A stretch of DNA of 64,000 nt from Effrenium voratum (taxonomy: Eukaryota > Sar > Dinophyceae > Suessiales > Symbiodiniaceae). The stretch covers positions 786,001 through 850,000 of the forward strand of contig CAUJNA010002879.1 of the NCBI GenBank assembly GCA_963377175.1, given 5' to 3'. A program made the translations under genes and the position numbers. This document shows, piece after piece, positions 21,111 to 33,770 of this stretch. A model generated the notes under the pieces. That model worked only from the letters and a program-made list of their open reading frames with translations, was not told the DNA's origin and searched no databases. Each line of letters starts with the position of its first letter. Position 1 is the stretch's first letter.

Positions 21111-21586
21111 AGGATGGGTGATTGCTCGATTGCTTGCTTGCCTGCCTGCCGGGTGGTGGTGAACAAAATATATCCAGGGGAAAAAACACCTGAACCAATA
21201 TAGCACCCGTAGAAAAGCCTCTTGCCGGCCAGGGGGCATCAGGAGAAAGCGCTGGGAGCGCTCATCCCAGGCCTCAGATGCCACAGAAGACACGAAGTAT
21301 CACGACAAAACCAACTGACGTGACAAATGATCCAAGTAAGAAGCTGCAACAAATAAGCTCGTCTTGCCCCCAGACTCACCATACAATGGCAGACACAACC
21401 CCCTTGGGAAAAAGTCCCTCTCTGATTTCCCCGGTACTTGCAAGGGGAACATGTAGGACGGGCTTATTGGGGATACGCCCCCTATGCTTACGGGGTGACT
21501 CTTGGGAGCATTGCCTGACATCTCGCGAGGCAGGGCGGGCGTTTTGAGTCACGGAGCTGCCTGGCCAGCGCACTACTGTAGCATAT

Positions 21587-21714
21587 GGCCATGGGTCAAA
21601 AGCCCATACCGTTACCCCCAGTGAACATCAACCAATCCAACCGCTAAAATAGGTTCTAAAATGGGTGAATTCACCTACCCCAAAATGGGATCCCATTGAT
21701 TTCGACCCACAGCC
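21587..21714 (-). mobile_element. Family B element, reverse orientation, ATAT target duplication
   Basis: It starts GGCCATGGGTCAAAAGCCC and ends TTTCGACCCACAGCC; the inner TGGGTGAATTCACCTACCCC is the reverse of the copy at 16309. ATAT lies outside both ends. Confidence 0.8.
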
Positions 21715-23520
21715 ATATCTGTTTTGGATTTCACATCTACGGGCGTGCTTTTTGTTAGGCGACCCCACGAATAGGTGGTTTTCATGTTGGTGTCCTTTCA
21801 AAACCGGAAGAAAAGGTGTACCCTCAACAAAAAGACATACCATATTTGGTTTGCTGACCGAGAGACGCCGTTTCTTGAGCTATAGGAGGTCACAACCGGT
21901 GGGTCTGACATGGTTGCCACATGCACAAGCGTCTTTAAAACGGGGAGCCTTGCAAATGGCTGCTTTCATGTTAGCGTCCCTGTGACATGGGTGTGTGTGT
22001 GTGCTTTGTGCTTTCTTGAGAGCACCCTTTTTGGTTTAAAGGGAACCTAACAGCAAACCCCCCCTCCATTTTGAGGGCTCCCCTTACGCCACATACCCAA
22101 ATAGACCCGAACGAAATCCGACTTGTCCAACGCAGTCCGATCGAACACCAGGCGTGACATCTAGAATCGCTGCACCACCTCCCTATCCCTCCTAACTGTT
22201 GTTTTTATGCTGTTCCTCTTGCAACATGACGAAACTAACCAACCGAAAACAAATGTCTAGGGGTCACCCCTCCAGTGTTTCTCAGAAAAAATATCCCCAA
22301 GGCCTTGTTTGGGCAAAACATGGTTCGGTCAGAACACCCTCTGGGTGTGCTGGAAAAGCATCTCAAAATTGTGAGTTGTCTCCGCCCTGCGCCCAGGCAT
22401 GCAGTCTGTTTTGACCCGAGGTTTTGTGGTCAACTGGCTGGTACGAATCCATCTCAACACGTCCCTCGGAAGCCCCGGATGGCCATCCACCAACCGACTT
22501 TTGACCCAGGATTCATAAATAAGGGGAAATGCCGATTTTTGGATGAGTTGCTTCACTCTTTGGAGGAAACGCCCCTTGCTCGTGCGAGGTCAACATTGAT
22601 AGTTAACGTTCATTTCTACTTTGCTCTGAAACCAACAGGCAACATGCATGCCTGAAGCAAACGGAAGACAATAATCAAAATGCTTACATCAGCCCATACC
22701 CGTTGACTGTTGATTCTATTTGTATACATGATGATAAATGTCTACATAGGCTGTACTATAATCCCAAACAAACCAGGTAGTAAAATCTGTTGGGCGCACC
22801 TCAGGTCAAAACCGCAATTTGGAGCTGGCTCCTCCAACAATTACCAAAGCAGTAGCCCGCGGGTGGTACAGATATGGGCACTTCTGGATACAACCCCGCA
22901 GTTTAACACGGACCCAACACATCTTCTATTTGAAGGATCATTGAAGGACCTTGAACATTTTAAAGACGGAAGCCAATAACACCTTTCCCCCAATAAGCCA
23001 ATAATATGGTGGACATTTGTAGGGCCATTTTGCAACTCCTTCTTTTCACGAATGCTTTTGGGAGATTGAGCCTGTAAATATGGCACGGAGCTCCATTCCG
23101 TTGACTTCGGAACGTGCCCGAGGATGGGGCAAAAAGTCTCGCGAGCCCCCTTTGCCTTTGAAAGGAAGCTGTGATCTTCACTGGGACCCCATATGGCGTT
23201 TCTTTAGGTTATACGCCTTTGACCGAAAGAAAAAAAAAAAAACATACGGATTGTTGCGGCTTTTTTTCAACAACATGTCGAACAAATATGGGTTTCATAC
23301 CGGGTGATTTACGCAAATGACAGAAAAATCATGGCCATACGGGCAAACGGACACCCAATTGTGACGGCTTTGATCTTGCCGCCGGTTGCCGGCATTGGAA
23401 ACTAACACCTGACCTACGATTGGCTTCACGGCATAACAGGTCCATTGTCAGGAGGCGAGACCATGGCGATGCCCAAAGGAAAGCTGTCATAATTTCGCGC
23501 CAAAATAATATCAACATCAA

Positions 23521-23632
23521 CTAGGTTTTCCAGTAGAGAGCTTAGAATACGGGTACCCTTTTTTTCTGTAGTCTAATTTAGTAGGGGAACCCTGCCCCAA
23601 AAAGAGCAAAGGGGCACTACTGGGGGACCTAG
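23521..23632 (+). mobile_element. Family A element with TCAA target duplication
   Basis: It starts CTAGGTTTTCCAGTAGAG, contains GTAGTCTAATTTAGTAGGGG, and ends CACTACTGGGGGACCTAG. TCAA is present directly outside both ends. Confidence 0.8.
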
Positions 23633-23697
23633 TCAATAAAGCAGTAGATGTCCATGAAACAGCCAGGACCAACTCCCCACGGTGAACCCTTAATATG

Positions 23698-23795
23698 TAC
23701 CTGGAGTGTTTTTTCTTCTTTAAGAATGGTTGGTCCATAACCCCTTATTTTGGGTAAAAACCCCACTTTTTTCAGGGTCATGGAGACTCCAGGTA
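23698..23795. mobile_element. Family D hairpin element
   Basis: The ends TACCTGGAGTG and GGAGACTCCAGGTA are inverted. The inner part, with TGGTTGGTCCATAACCCC and TTCAGGGTCATGGAGACTCC, follows the family pattern; the left arm has decayed. Confidence 0.6.
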
Positions 23796-24082
23796 AGGAC
23801 AAATCAAACACTTGCAAGATATCCCAATCCGACCACCCAAAAAAAGTTTTCTGAGCACGCAGGGCTCATGCCGAATCCGATGCCAAGATGCCCAGTAGTG
23901 GAAGAAGGCGGAGCAGCTGAACATCATGAGCATACCTTGGCTCCGAGCTTCAAGATTTGGAGCAAAAATAGATCATGTTCCCTTTGTTTTCCACTAACCA
24001 GGCAAACAAGTTTTTTTGGCTGGGGTCCTAATTCCAGCCTAGAAATGATAAAGGGGTTGGTCCTTTTTTGGGGCCCTCAAAT

Positions 24083-24188
24083 GAGCATGGGTCAAAATTA
24101 AACCACCAGGAATTGGACCGCAGGTTTTGGTCCATGTTTCCACTTACCAGGGCAAGCCATTTCGGGTACATATTTTTGACCCACAGCC
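24083..24188. mobile_element. Family C element
   Basis: GAGCATGGGTCAAAATTAAA at the left and TTTTTGACCCACAGCC at the right are inverted ends. The inner GGACCGCAGGTTTTGGTCCA is itself part of an inner inverted repeat. Confidence 0.7.
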
Positions 24189-24876
24189 ATTTGCGAATTG
24201 CCAGGGAACCGACCACAGTGCCGTGGAACCCCATAGAGCCGCAAATGACCATACCACGGCTTCCCCAAAAGGAAGCTGCTCGACAAATTTGTGGCTGGGG
24301 TCCATGTTAACCTGTGTACTGTTGGCTTGCCCACCTGGACCCCCAAAAGACCCATGTTTTCAGGCTTGGCACCGCTTTGTTCTCGGTCAAAGGCTCCCTA
24401 TACTTCCCCTTAAAACATCACCCCCACCAAGGATACTCACCTTTCATGGGCCAAAAAGCTGATGTTTAAAGCAGCAAAAAAGGGAAATATAGGCACCCCT
24501 GTCAAAGGCAATAAAAAGGAATCGGTCTTTTGGGGGTCCAGGAATCGTCGCTTTGCGCAACAGGTCTGACCTTTGAGAGCCGGCTCGAGTTGGGACATTT
24601 GGACTGGCCATACGCTTGGCCATAAATGTTTCAGATAAGCATGAGACAAGGTGCATACCACGGACTTCGGGAGTTTGTTCTTTTTGAGGATCATATTGAT
24701 CAGAAGAACAAATAAAACCGAAAAAAGAAACGGAGATGAACGGATTCTCTGTCTGTGACAGTGGGGAACTGTTCCGTCCTGGAGGAATCCGACCAACTCC
24801 ATCAGACCTCCGAACTCCGAGGGGCAAAGCGAATGGATCCAGAGGCCCGCTTGCATGACCTCAGGCGCCCAGATGC

Positions 24877-25040
24877 CCAGAGCTTCGGCCGTCAAAAACT
24901 TAGGCCTTTTAAGTCAACGGCCGTCACCCCGTAAAAAGCCCGTAAAAAGCCCGTAGACAAGGACGTAGACACCCCGTAAAAAGGCCGTAAAAAACCTCCG
25001 TGTTTAAACGGCCTCCGTAACTCAGGCCTTTAAACTCCCT
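24877..25040. mobile_element. Repeat M, inverted-ended element with internal direct repeats
   Basis: It contains AACTTAGGCCTTTTAAGTCA, several direct copies of CCCCGTAAAAAG, and then AAACGGCCTCCGTAACTCAG and GCC. The ends (CTTAGGCC and CTCAGGCC regions) pair as inverted repeats. A second copy lies at 30757-30895. Confidence 0.6.
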
Positions 25041-25390
25041 GGGATGTCAGGGACACACCCACAACAAAGAGTTCGTTTCATATTCGGCCGTGTTACTTTT
25101 TTGGTGTTTGGATTAAAAATACAGAAGGGCCCCTCATGGGGGTGGGCTTTTGGACACACAGGGATTTCGCGGTTTTTGCGTATGTGTCCTTTGCACTTTT
25201 GAAAAAAAACTCGAGAAAACCAAAAACACAAAAATGTCAGACCACAACTCAGCCAACATGGATACATAGGGTCTGAATTTTTGTTTTTGGTTTTTTGGGG
25301 TTTCTCGAGGTTTGCTTGGTTTTGAGGTTGGGGTCAGCAAGAAGAAACGAATATCCGCAAGAAGGAAACATTTGCCATCGCGGCCTGGGC

Positions 25391-26400
25391 ATTTCACTTG
25401 CTAAGCGCAACCAAATTCTATTCATATGAATTGAAAGAAACAGCCAGCTTGTCTTTCCTTACCATATTATCCAGATTACAGCTAAACCAATTACAGTCCT
25501 AGATACTTGGAAAGGAAACCCCATCTATATTCTGATTCCAAACAATCACTAAAATTGAATCAGTTAGAAGAAACTACCAGCTTGTCTTTCCTGACTAAAT
25601 TCTAGTAATAAACATGTCAAATAAAGATCATATTTGGAAAGAAACTCCCATTTAGATTTGGATGGAATTCCTGTTTACAACGTATATACTTCAAAATAAT
25701 AAACATATATATACACCTAAATTGTACTTGAAAGCATATTTGGATAAGACCCCATTACACACGTCTAAACCAACAGTTAACGTCAAGGTTCCAATTAACT
25801 TCTACTTGGAACCCTGCTTAGTTTGGTCGAGATCCAATTTGAATGTAAGTAAAGCCTTGCAATGTAAACCCTGCAAACAAATTGCAATGAAATCAGCTTT
25901 TTTGTCCATGGGGTGTCCGCCTATTTGTCAGAGGCTTGCATTGCAAATTAGAAGAAAAACAAGCTTCTCTTTCCTCAGTAGATTCCGAATTAAAATCCTA
26001 CTTGGGAAGGGAAACCTATTTAAATTCTAATTCAACATACTGTGTTAACTCGAAGGCTAATCGAGATGTGATTCAACCTAAAGCGCAATCTAAAACTTGT
26101 AAACCAAAAGAACTGACATTGCATTTCCTTTGAGTTTCTATTGGTTTGTCTCTCCTTTTAAGGGGCAGGCAATTCAGAATAAACGACCAACTTGTCTTTC
26201 CATATAGGATTCTATTTGAATTATGATTCAGTTCTAATGCTAAACACTGCAACAGGAATGACAAGAAAATGCTAAGATAATGGCAGCTACACTGGTAATA
26301 GACAAGACACTTTTGGCGACTGGCCTTTTCTTCAACACTGTCTGATAGTGCAAGCTTGCAACTGACAAGCAATTATGGGCCAATTTTCAATTTGCACTTG
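25391..26400. other. AT-rich non-coding stretch
   Basis: AT-rich DNA with loosely repeated phrases (AACTTGTCTTTCC, CTATTTAAATTCTAATTC) similar to the block at 4781-5720. No plausible gene was found; the 122-codon + frame is low complexity. Confidence 0.55.
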
Positions 26401-26587
26401 TTTGATGAAGCCTGTTGAAACAGACAAGCAATTTGAGAACAACATCCAAGGCCCACAGCACTAAAAGTGCATTGCCTGCATACTATTGAATCTCAATCTG
26501 CCTCAACACGCGTAATTCTCACTTGTGGGGTTGAACTTGGTGAATTTTATGGGGTTCAACCCCCCCCCCCCTGAGGGGACGCTCTCT

Positions 26588-26720
26588 GAAAATAAGGGAC
26601 ACCAAAACAGGGATCCGGATGCATGAAAAACACCTGAACATTGCAACTTGTTGTCTGGTGGTTTCCCTTCCTTTATTTTGGTGTGGAAAAAGCAACATGT
26701 TTCAAATGGTTGCAAAATGG
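26588..26720. repeat. Dispersed repeat K, second copy
   Basis: AAATAAGGGACACCAAAACA, GGGATCC, AACATTGCAACTTG, TTTATTTTGGTGTGGA and CATGTTTCAAATGG occur in the same order as at 1849-1970. Confidence 0.6.
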
Positions 26721-27280
26721 AGATCTTTGAAGGAGCCCTGGATATGTCCTCGCGGATATGTTGGGTTCCCAACATAGAACGGACCTACAAATGGTTCGTG
26801 TCCTAGGGGAGTCCCAAAAAAAGTACAGGCTTGCTTGATGCGGATTCTGCCTGATCAATAGGCATCGACTTCAGAATCCGATGGCTTCGATGATGCACAT
26901 GCCTTGCATCTGCTTGACTTCATGGACATGCTACATACGCTCCACTGATACCATATCAAGGATCGCGCTGGGTCCAACAATGCAGTGTGGCTCAACGATT
27001 CCGCCTTCAAAGACTAGCTGGCCGCACCCCGGGTCACCATCTATAAAATCCGTTGCATTCAAGTAATTGTAAACAACTGGGATTCAACTTCCAATTACCA
27101 TCATCACGCTGGATCGTTTGTGATGCACAAGAATGGCACTGATATGTCAGGCTCTGTTCACACGTGACGACCGCGCTTTGAGCGGCGCCCATGCCAGGCC
27201 CAAAAAAAATAAAACATGGGCCAGTGCATGTTCAAATGGAAGCCCAAGAGAAACCAGCGAGTGTTCACGGGCCAGTTTTA

Positions 27281-27403
27281 CTAGGTCCTCCAAAAGAGAG
27301 GTTAGAATGAGGGTACCATTTTTTTTCTGTAGCCTATTTTAGTAGGGGAACCCTCCCCACCAAAAAAGAGGTGAGAAGGGCACTATTTACTGGGGGACAT
27401 AGT
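27281..27403 (+). mobile_element. Family A element with TTTA target duplication
   Basis: It starts CTAGGTCCTCCAAAAGAG, contains GTAGCCTATTTTAGTAGGGG, and ends TACTGGGGGACATAG. TTTA lies outside both ends. Confidence 0.78.
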
Positions 27404-27589
27404 TTAGAAACCAACTAGCTTTGAAGGACCTACAGATTTGGAAAGCATCTAACAGGCCGCGCTCAATTGCCCCATGGAAGAGGACAGAATGGCTCAAACG
27501 GCGACGGGGGCCGAAAGGGTCAAAAGGTGGACCAATTCAACGCATGAGTCTGCGTGTGTCACAAATATATTTATTTGACGGAAAAAACA

Positions 27590-27805
27590 ACAACAAATGA
27601 TTGTGTATGTAGGTATATTGTGTATATATGTACAGCCTTACGCCTGGTATGTGTATACCTAGTACATATACATATATATATGTGTATATGTATAGATGTA
27701 TACCCCCATGATCTACATTTCTCTCCTTCAATAGTGTGTGTGTGTGTGTGTTTACCGAGTGTGCTTGATGCATATATATGTATGTATATATATATATATA
27801 TATTC
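27590..27805. repeat. TATG/TA/TG microsatellite region
   Basis: Runs of GTATAT, TGTGTGTG and TATATATA alternate over about 200 bases. They explain the tyrosine/isoleucine-rich frames on the minus strand. Confidence 0.65.
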
Positions 27806-29300
27806 GTGATGCATACATCCACAAAACCCAGGACGGCGAACCACTCAGCCCCCCGCGCCCGGGTCTCCACCTGGCCGATCTGTTCATCCGTCTGAGAGGT
27901 GAAAAGAGGACCACCTCCAACGGGGAAATTCTGTGGGTGTCTCCTTCGGTTTTTCCAAAAATAAGAATCCCAAAACGGAAAACAACAACTCCAAAAAAGG
28001 CTTAGGAGCAACCCCAAAGTTGAGGAGCTTCCGAATGGCTTCTCGGTTGATCTCTTAATGGAGGGCTTCTCTGCTGTCTTTTGCTTATCCAAGGGGCTCC
28101 TAGTTGGACACATTCACCGGAACCGTGACACAAATGGCCAGCCGTATGTACAACACATACTGGCTTGCCAATAGTATGATGGAGTAGGATTGGCCAACAC
28201 TCCCTTATGGATGATGTACTCCTGCAAACTAACATGGAACCCAAAACACTTCGTGTTTGGCGAAATCTGACTCGGGTTTAGCAAACGTTCCCTTTTCATG
28301 CCTTGCTAACACTGCAACACTTTGAGTGGGATATGTCCTATGTACTTCCCTCTAAACTCTAAACCTGCAACAGTCTTCTTCGGTCTAAGGGAGTCTGGGC
28401 CAAGGGGTGTCTAAGTGTCTGAGGGCAGTAATTTCCCCAGCTCGCCTGCTCGCGAACGCAGCCCCAGCAACGGAGCTGCGAGCACGGCAAGCCCGACGCC
28501 TGGGCCGTGTGAAAATGAAGATCCGGAGGTTTCTCACGGACTCAACAAAAAGGTAAGGTGAACAACACGAGAAAAGAGGAACCCGCTCTCTCCAACCCCC
28601 AACCTTTTGCATCGGGCGCACCAATGTTGATGTCCTTAAAGGGACACGGAAACAATGATTTTAGGTGACTAATCTAGAGAAACACCCATCCAGTGTCGCC
28701 TTTGAGCCAAAAACAAACACTAACCACCTTTCAAAGGGTTACAGTTACAGAAACATCTCATCTCTGGAAAGCTTTAGGTTGTTCTCAACGAAGGGCAGAA
28801 ATCATTACAATGCAAAATACTGTGGATGGAGGAAATCCTTCACCAGGTTGAAACCACGGGAAACCGTTATTGGTTGGTATGTACAGGGGAATACCACTTC
28901 CTGCATTTCTTAGGCGCAGGATTTCGTCCATCCACAGTATCACCAAGGGCACGCCTTTCTCCGTCGACAGGTAGAGTAGAGGCCAAGTGGTTTCAGAGGT
29001 TCTGCATGTTCACACAAAAGCGCCGGCCCCTTTGGGGGGGAAAAACTTGTCTTACACGACACGTGTGTGGGGTCAAGAAATTCGGATACATGATGATCCT
29101 CGTTCCGTCCACATATTGACATGTTTCCTTAATAGTCAGTCAGACCGTCGAGCACCTCAAACTGTTGTTTCTCAACACCACAGCTGGCAGCCTGCAAGAG
29201 GCACCTGGTGTCATCATCTTGACACTCCTGCTTTGGTCATGTTTCCTTGCAGAGTATCCCTTACACTTGGTTGCTGTTGCCCCCCCTGCAATAAGTGAAT

Positions 29301-29383
29301 AACTTTTTGGGGGTTTAGAAACCCAACTTGACTTCACCCAAAAAGTTAAAGTCTAAAGATCCAACCCAATAGCAGTCGAGCAC
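29301..29383. repeat. Dispersed repeat H, second copy
   Basis: AACTTTTTGGGGGTTTAG at the left and CAAAAAGTTAAAGTCTAAAG plus TCCAACCCAATAGCAGTC at the right match the copy near 16138-16243. Confidence 0.55.
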
Positions 29384-30104
29384 AATGGTTGCAAGGAGTC
29401 GTTGACCACATAGAAAAGATGCCAGCCAGTTGGCGCGTGATCGGGCCAAAATGTTTGCTCACTGTGAGAGCAGCCCATGAGGGAAGGGGCCCCTGTTTGA
29501 ATCCATGGGTGTCCTCAACATACGCGAAAAGTTTCAGGTGATGGTTAAGCAGCACCAACACCAAAGCAATCATTTACAAGGGGTGTCCCCTTATGGAACA
29601 TTCATGCCGCATTGAGTAAATACCAATCTGCAACAGCAAGAACCTTGCAATGCCATTGCATGTGTTCCGCCAAAGAGTTGCTACAAACTCAGATTCACAG
29701 ACTTGGCACGTAAGCTGGCGAGCCAGCCAACCAGCCCGATCTCGGACAACTCATGTTTCCGCCGGCTTGCGCGATCTTGGCCGGCCATACTGGGCAACTC
29801 ACAAAACACTCCTATATAGGGGGTTGATCAATGTTCCTGGCCCCCAATTGACAATGGGTAACTTTTCCCTTTTGGTGGGAAATATCATCTTTTTGGTGGC
29901 ATTTTCCCAATGGCCATCCCACGTAAAGGACCTTTTCATGAACCCCCATATACACATTAACATCCCTTTTGGGGGAACCTCTTCTTGCGTTCCGTATGAA
30001 TCCGCCAGAATCTTCACGCCTAAGCTTCCTCAAATTTCACCCCTCGAGCTCCTGAAGCCTCGCCGGGTTTGCCAATTCGGAAGGTGAGCTCATGGATAAC
30101 ATGT

Positions 30105-30204
30105 GGCTGTGGGTCAACAATAGGTACCCAAAATGGAACGCTGGTAAATGGAACCAAGGACTAAAACCTGCGGTCCCCTGGTGGTTTTTATTTAACCCAT
30201 ACCC
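30105..30204 (+). mobile_element. Family C element with ATGT target duplication
   Basis: It starts GGCTGTGGGTCAACAATAGG, contains CTAAAACCTGCGGTCCCCTG, and ends ATTTAACCCATACCC. ATGT is found directly outside both ends. Confidence 0.8.
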
Positions 30205-30756
30205 ATGTCGAGAAAGCCCGGCCGGTCTTCTAGGTCTGCCCTGGCAATGCTGCGGGCTTGTAACCTTACAAACAGACCCGACTTCTGCTTTAAGTAGTGG
30301 GGAACGAGTCACTTTCGTAAGGCTCAAAGCAAGAAGCAGCTTGCTTTGATCTTGCTTCAGAACGCGCTTCAGGCCGGTGTTTCCTCGACAGGCCCACTGG
30401 CTGTAGCAGAATTCATGCGAGCGGTTCAAATGTTTGGGCAGAAAGCAAAACCTGGTATTCAAACTAGTCTACCTACAGGCATGCAAAGAAATTGAATGGC
30501 GCATATCTGATCCTGTTTACGGGTGCGACTGTCCTCTACTAACCTTCATCTATCGAGGTCTTGGCTGAAAAGATTCGTGTCTACGGCCGTTGACAAAGGG
30601 CCTAAGTTTTTTGAGGCCGAGGAAGCTCTGGGAAATCAACAAGAGTTTTGGGAACGTATCCTCCAAACTCCAAACGGCAACCGCCAATTGCTTGGTTCAG
30701 TGTGCGGTCATTCTCTCACGGATATGTGTCAAAAGAGGACCCAAGATGGTGCCCAG

Positions 30757-30895
30757 AGCTTCCTCGGCCTGAGTAACTTAGGCCTTTTGTCAACGGCCGT
30801 AAACACCCCGAAAAAGGACGTAAACACCCCGTAAAAAGGACGTAAACACCTCCGTGTTTAAACGGCCTCCGTAACTCAGGCCTTTGGACTCCCTG
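30757..30895. mobile_element. Repeat M, second copy
   Basis: GGCCTGAGTAACTTAGGCC at the left and GGCCTCCGTAACTCAGGCC at the right are clear inverted ends. In between are direct repeats of ACGTAAACACCCCGTAAAAA. The inner CGTGTTTAAACGGCC is shared with 24877-25040. Confidence 0.65.
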
Positions 30896-31039
30896 GGGTG
30901 GCTTTACTTTTCGCTTCGCTTTGAGCCAATCTGGAAAGGGTGCGTTCCAACAAACGCGAACCCAAATGGCTATGAATTCAATTTGGAGGCCCTTTGGACA
31001 CAAGTAGTTCTGATGCTTTATGTACATCAACTACTTTTC

Positions 31040-31140
31040 CTAGGTCTGAGAGGTGAGAATAAGTGTACCCTTTTCTCTGTCTATTTTAGACACGGGTAAG
31101 CCTCCCTCTCCCCAAAAAGGGGTGAGAGGTCGGGCACCAA
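31040..31140 (+). mobile_element. Family A element, strongly diverged
   Basis: CCTAGGTCTGAGAGGTGAGA, TCTGTCTATTTTAGAC and CCCCAAAAAGGGGTGAGAGG keep the family order, but the right terminus is gone. Confidence 0.5.
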
Positions 31141-31472
31141 TTGCCGTGGATCTCGTTTCAGTGGCTTGGGCTCTTTCCCCGATTCGAGGTCCGAGTCAGA
31201 GGCTCGGTTGCGAAATCTGCGAAGCCCTGCGAAAAGTGACTAACTTTTCGTGGTTTAGTGGAAAACCCAAATTCGTTGGCAAAAAGTTGTTCAGTCCTAA
31301 CAGCCCTTGGCAAAATGCACCAAAGGAGGAGTCTTCGCGCCTCCAAAGTTCACCAGGCGATCTGCGATCAGCTCGCGCCGGGAATACTCGCGCGCCGGCG
31401 CCTGGTACCACCTCCGAAGCGACCGCCCGCGACTCGATTTGACCAATGCGCCTGGCGTTTCAAAAGGGAAAC

Positions 31473-31593
31473 CTAGGTCCTCCAATTTTGGAGGTTAGAA
31501 TAAGTTGGTACCCGTTTGTGTTCTTCTGTTGTTCCTTCGTTTTTTTCTGTAGTCTATTTTCGTAGGGGAACTAGAAACTACTGGGGGACCTAG
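31473..31593 (+). mobile_element. Family A element with AAAC target duplication
   Basis: It starts CTAGGTCCTCCAATTTTGGA, contains TGTAGTCTATTTTCGTAGGG, and ends ACTACTGGGGGACCTAG. AAAC lies directly outside both ends. Confidence 0.82.
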
Positions 31594-32893
31594 AAACTCT
31601 TTTTGGGGTCCATCGCAGTGTTGGTGAAAAACCAGGGGAAAAGAGGTGCACTATGTGCACTTGAAGACTGCGACTTGGATGCGTCGAAACGAGTTAACCC
31701 ATGCTGATCCATTCTGGGGATTCACAGGGAAAAGCGCAAGCACGCTATCAATTAATGCATGCTTTACACGGATGGTGAGGAGAATACAAACATGAACATA
31801 CACATGCTTCGTGAGGAAGCCAACATGGAAGCAAAGCAGCATTTCACAACATGACCATTCCAGAGCCAAATGGAGGTCAGAAGCAAACACCTTAGCAATA
31901 TCGGCTTTCTGAACAGGCCTTGTGGGAGCATTGGCGAGACACGTGCGATTGATTCCAAGGTTCTCTGCACTGTGTATCTAGTGGATGGTATGGCAAGGAC
32001 AACATCAATCATCCTCACAATCGCATACAATCCCTGCGTAATTATTGGCAGGAAGCACAGACCGAGCTAGCACGTGCTACATGTACGCAGCATGTAATTC
32101 ACGAAGAAGCTGCTGGAATCATGTGCACAATGCATGCAGTACTGCTCAAACTAAGATGGCTATGCGTTGCAATGAATATCCCGCAGAAAACGAATCGCCT
32201 TAGACTGAAGGTATCCCGCAGGGTCAAAGCACCTTCTGAGGATGCGTCTAAGAACCTCCTTACAACATACTTGAACCCACTGGTACGCTTCGTACAGCCC
32301 ACCCAGCCGCCGGAACATCTGATGCTGGTTACCGGTCCATAACAGCAACACGTATCTCTGAAGGTCAGCCTCTAGGCCCTCCATTCCCCTCAACCTCGAA
32401 CATGGGTTCTTGCTTCCGGAAGCGCTCGAGCAACGAACGAAAGAAGCCATATCTGTCCAAGTGTTGCGGCATGTGTCAGCGTCATTGTTTGCCGCCTTGA
32501 ACGGCGGTGGGGACCCCAACAAGGATCTCCATTTTTGCAGCTCCCTTACCTCGGTTGCTTTCTGCTCCTCTGCCAAAAGTTTAACTTTTAGTGGTTTTAT
32601 GGACAACCCATTAGTTTGCAAAAAGTTAAAGTCGCAACATCCAAGCAAAATGCGCCAAAGTTACAGTACTCCTTGTAAAGAAGTGTCACCACTGCATAGG
32701 GATTGCACCTTGACCCGCTTCAAGCTCTGCGCAGATCGATGTGATGGGGTTGGCCGGTTTGGTCCACTTCAAGCCATGGTGTCGCCCTGCCAAGAGGAAA
32801 TTCACCTAATGCCGCGTCTAGACTGGCTTAAACAGGGGGGGTACTTATAAGGAAACCAAATCCGACCATGGTCTTTTGGTTGCAAAAGCAAGG

Positions 32894-32894
<1 letters not shown>

Positions 32895-32924
<30 letters not shown>
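32895..32924. repeat. AT dinucleotide run
   Basis: An uninterrupted alternating AT tract of about 30 bases. Confidence 0.85.
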
Positions 32925-32927
<3 letters not shown>

Positions 32928-33413
32928 TCTCGGCAAATGTGCCGTGGGCTCCCTGCAGGGACAACATGTTCGTTGAAGGCCAACGAGACTATGCTCAGCG
33001 CCTTCTGTCTGCCGAATAGCATGCATAAGGTATAGAATTGCTAAGCTTCCTAGCTTTATGGTTGGCCCAGTGGTAGGCAGAATGCCGCGCCCACGTCTGC
33101 GCCCTTCATCATTTCCAATTCAACACCTGGGTGACAAAAAGGGGTGGAACCTCAAACCATCAAGGCGAGCCCTTTTCCCCCATCCGGAAGCGCAAAAAGA
33201 CTGCAAGAAGACTGGGGAGGACGCCGCGCCTGATAGTTTCGTAAATCGATTCTCCGCCAAAGAGCGATGGAGCGACAGGGACCTCCTCCTGGTGCCTTGG
33301 TTCAGCCGAAACGGAACGATTGGCTGGGCGAAAGGGTAGGCTCTTCTTTCTTGCTTGGGGAAGTGTGCAAACAGGTTCTGATATCTTGTTCTCCTGTTGG
33401 ATGCTGGTCTCCT

Positions 33414-33523
33414 CCTGGAGTCTCCTTCTGACCCTGTAAAAATGGGGTCATGACCCGCGTTTTTTGGGTAATGACCAACTATGCTTAATGGCCTCATTTT
33501 TACAGGGTCATGGAGACTCCGGG
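33414..33523. mobile_element. Family D hairpin element
   Basis: CCTGGAGTCTCC and GGAGACTCCGGG form the ends. TGACCCTGTAAAAATGGGGT and GCCTCATTTTTACAGGGTCA extend the stem, so pairing covers about 30 bases per arm. It is the best-preserved long stem of the family together with the copy at 61597. Confidence 0.7.
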
Positions 33524-33659
33524 CTGTTCTTTTGCAGTGAATCCCTGTGGTTGGCTTCGGAGCGAGCCCTATAGAGTTGAAGTTCTGACTTGTGGCTCTC
33601 GAAGCCTCTCCAGACAAATTGTTAGTCAATGGCTATCCTATCACCAAGAAATATCTTAT

Positions 33660-33770
33660 TCCTCCAGTAGAGAGGTTAGAATAAGGGTGCCCGATTCTTT
33701 TTTCCTGTAGTCTATTTCAGTAGGGGAACCTCCCCAACAAAGGGTAAAAGGGCACTATTGGGGGACCTAG
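33660..33770 (+). mobile_element. Family A element, left end truncated
   Basis: It starts within the terminal repeat at TCCTCCAGTAGAGAGG (the CTAGG bases are lost), contains TGTAGTCTATTTCAGTAGGG, and ends CACTATTGGGGGACCTAG. Confidence 0.7.

Larger units (their letters stand above)
20431..25390. other. Gene-free stretch with several elements
   Basis: It holds telomere-like repeats (20838-21110), family A, B, C and D elements and the start of repeat M. Open frames are short and overlap on both strands. No domain is recognisable. Confidence 0.55.

Noticed and set aside
32160..32648. 162-codon minus-strand frame that looks somewhat protein-like
   Set aside because: No known motif; its right end lies in dispersed repeat H (32568-32660), so the frame crosses a repeat border.
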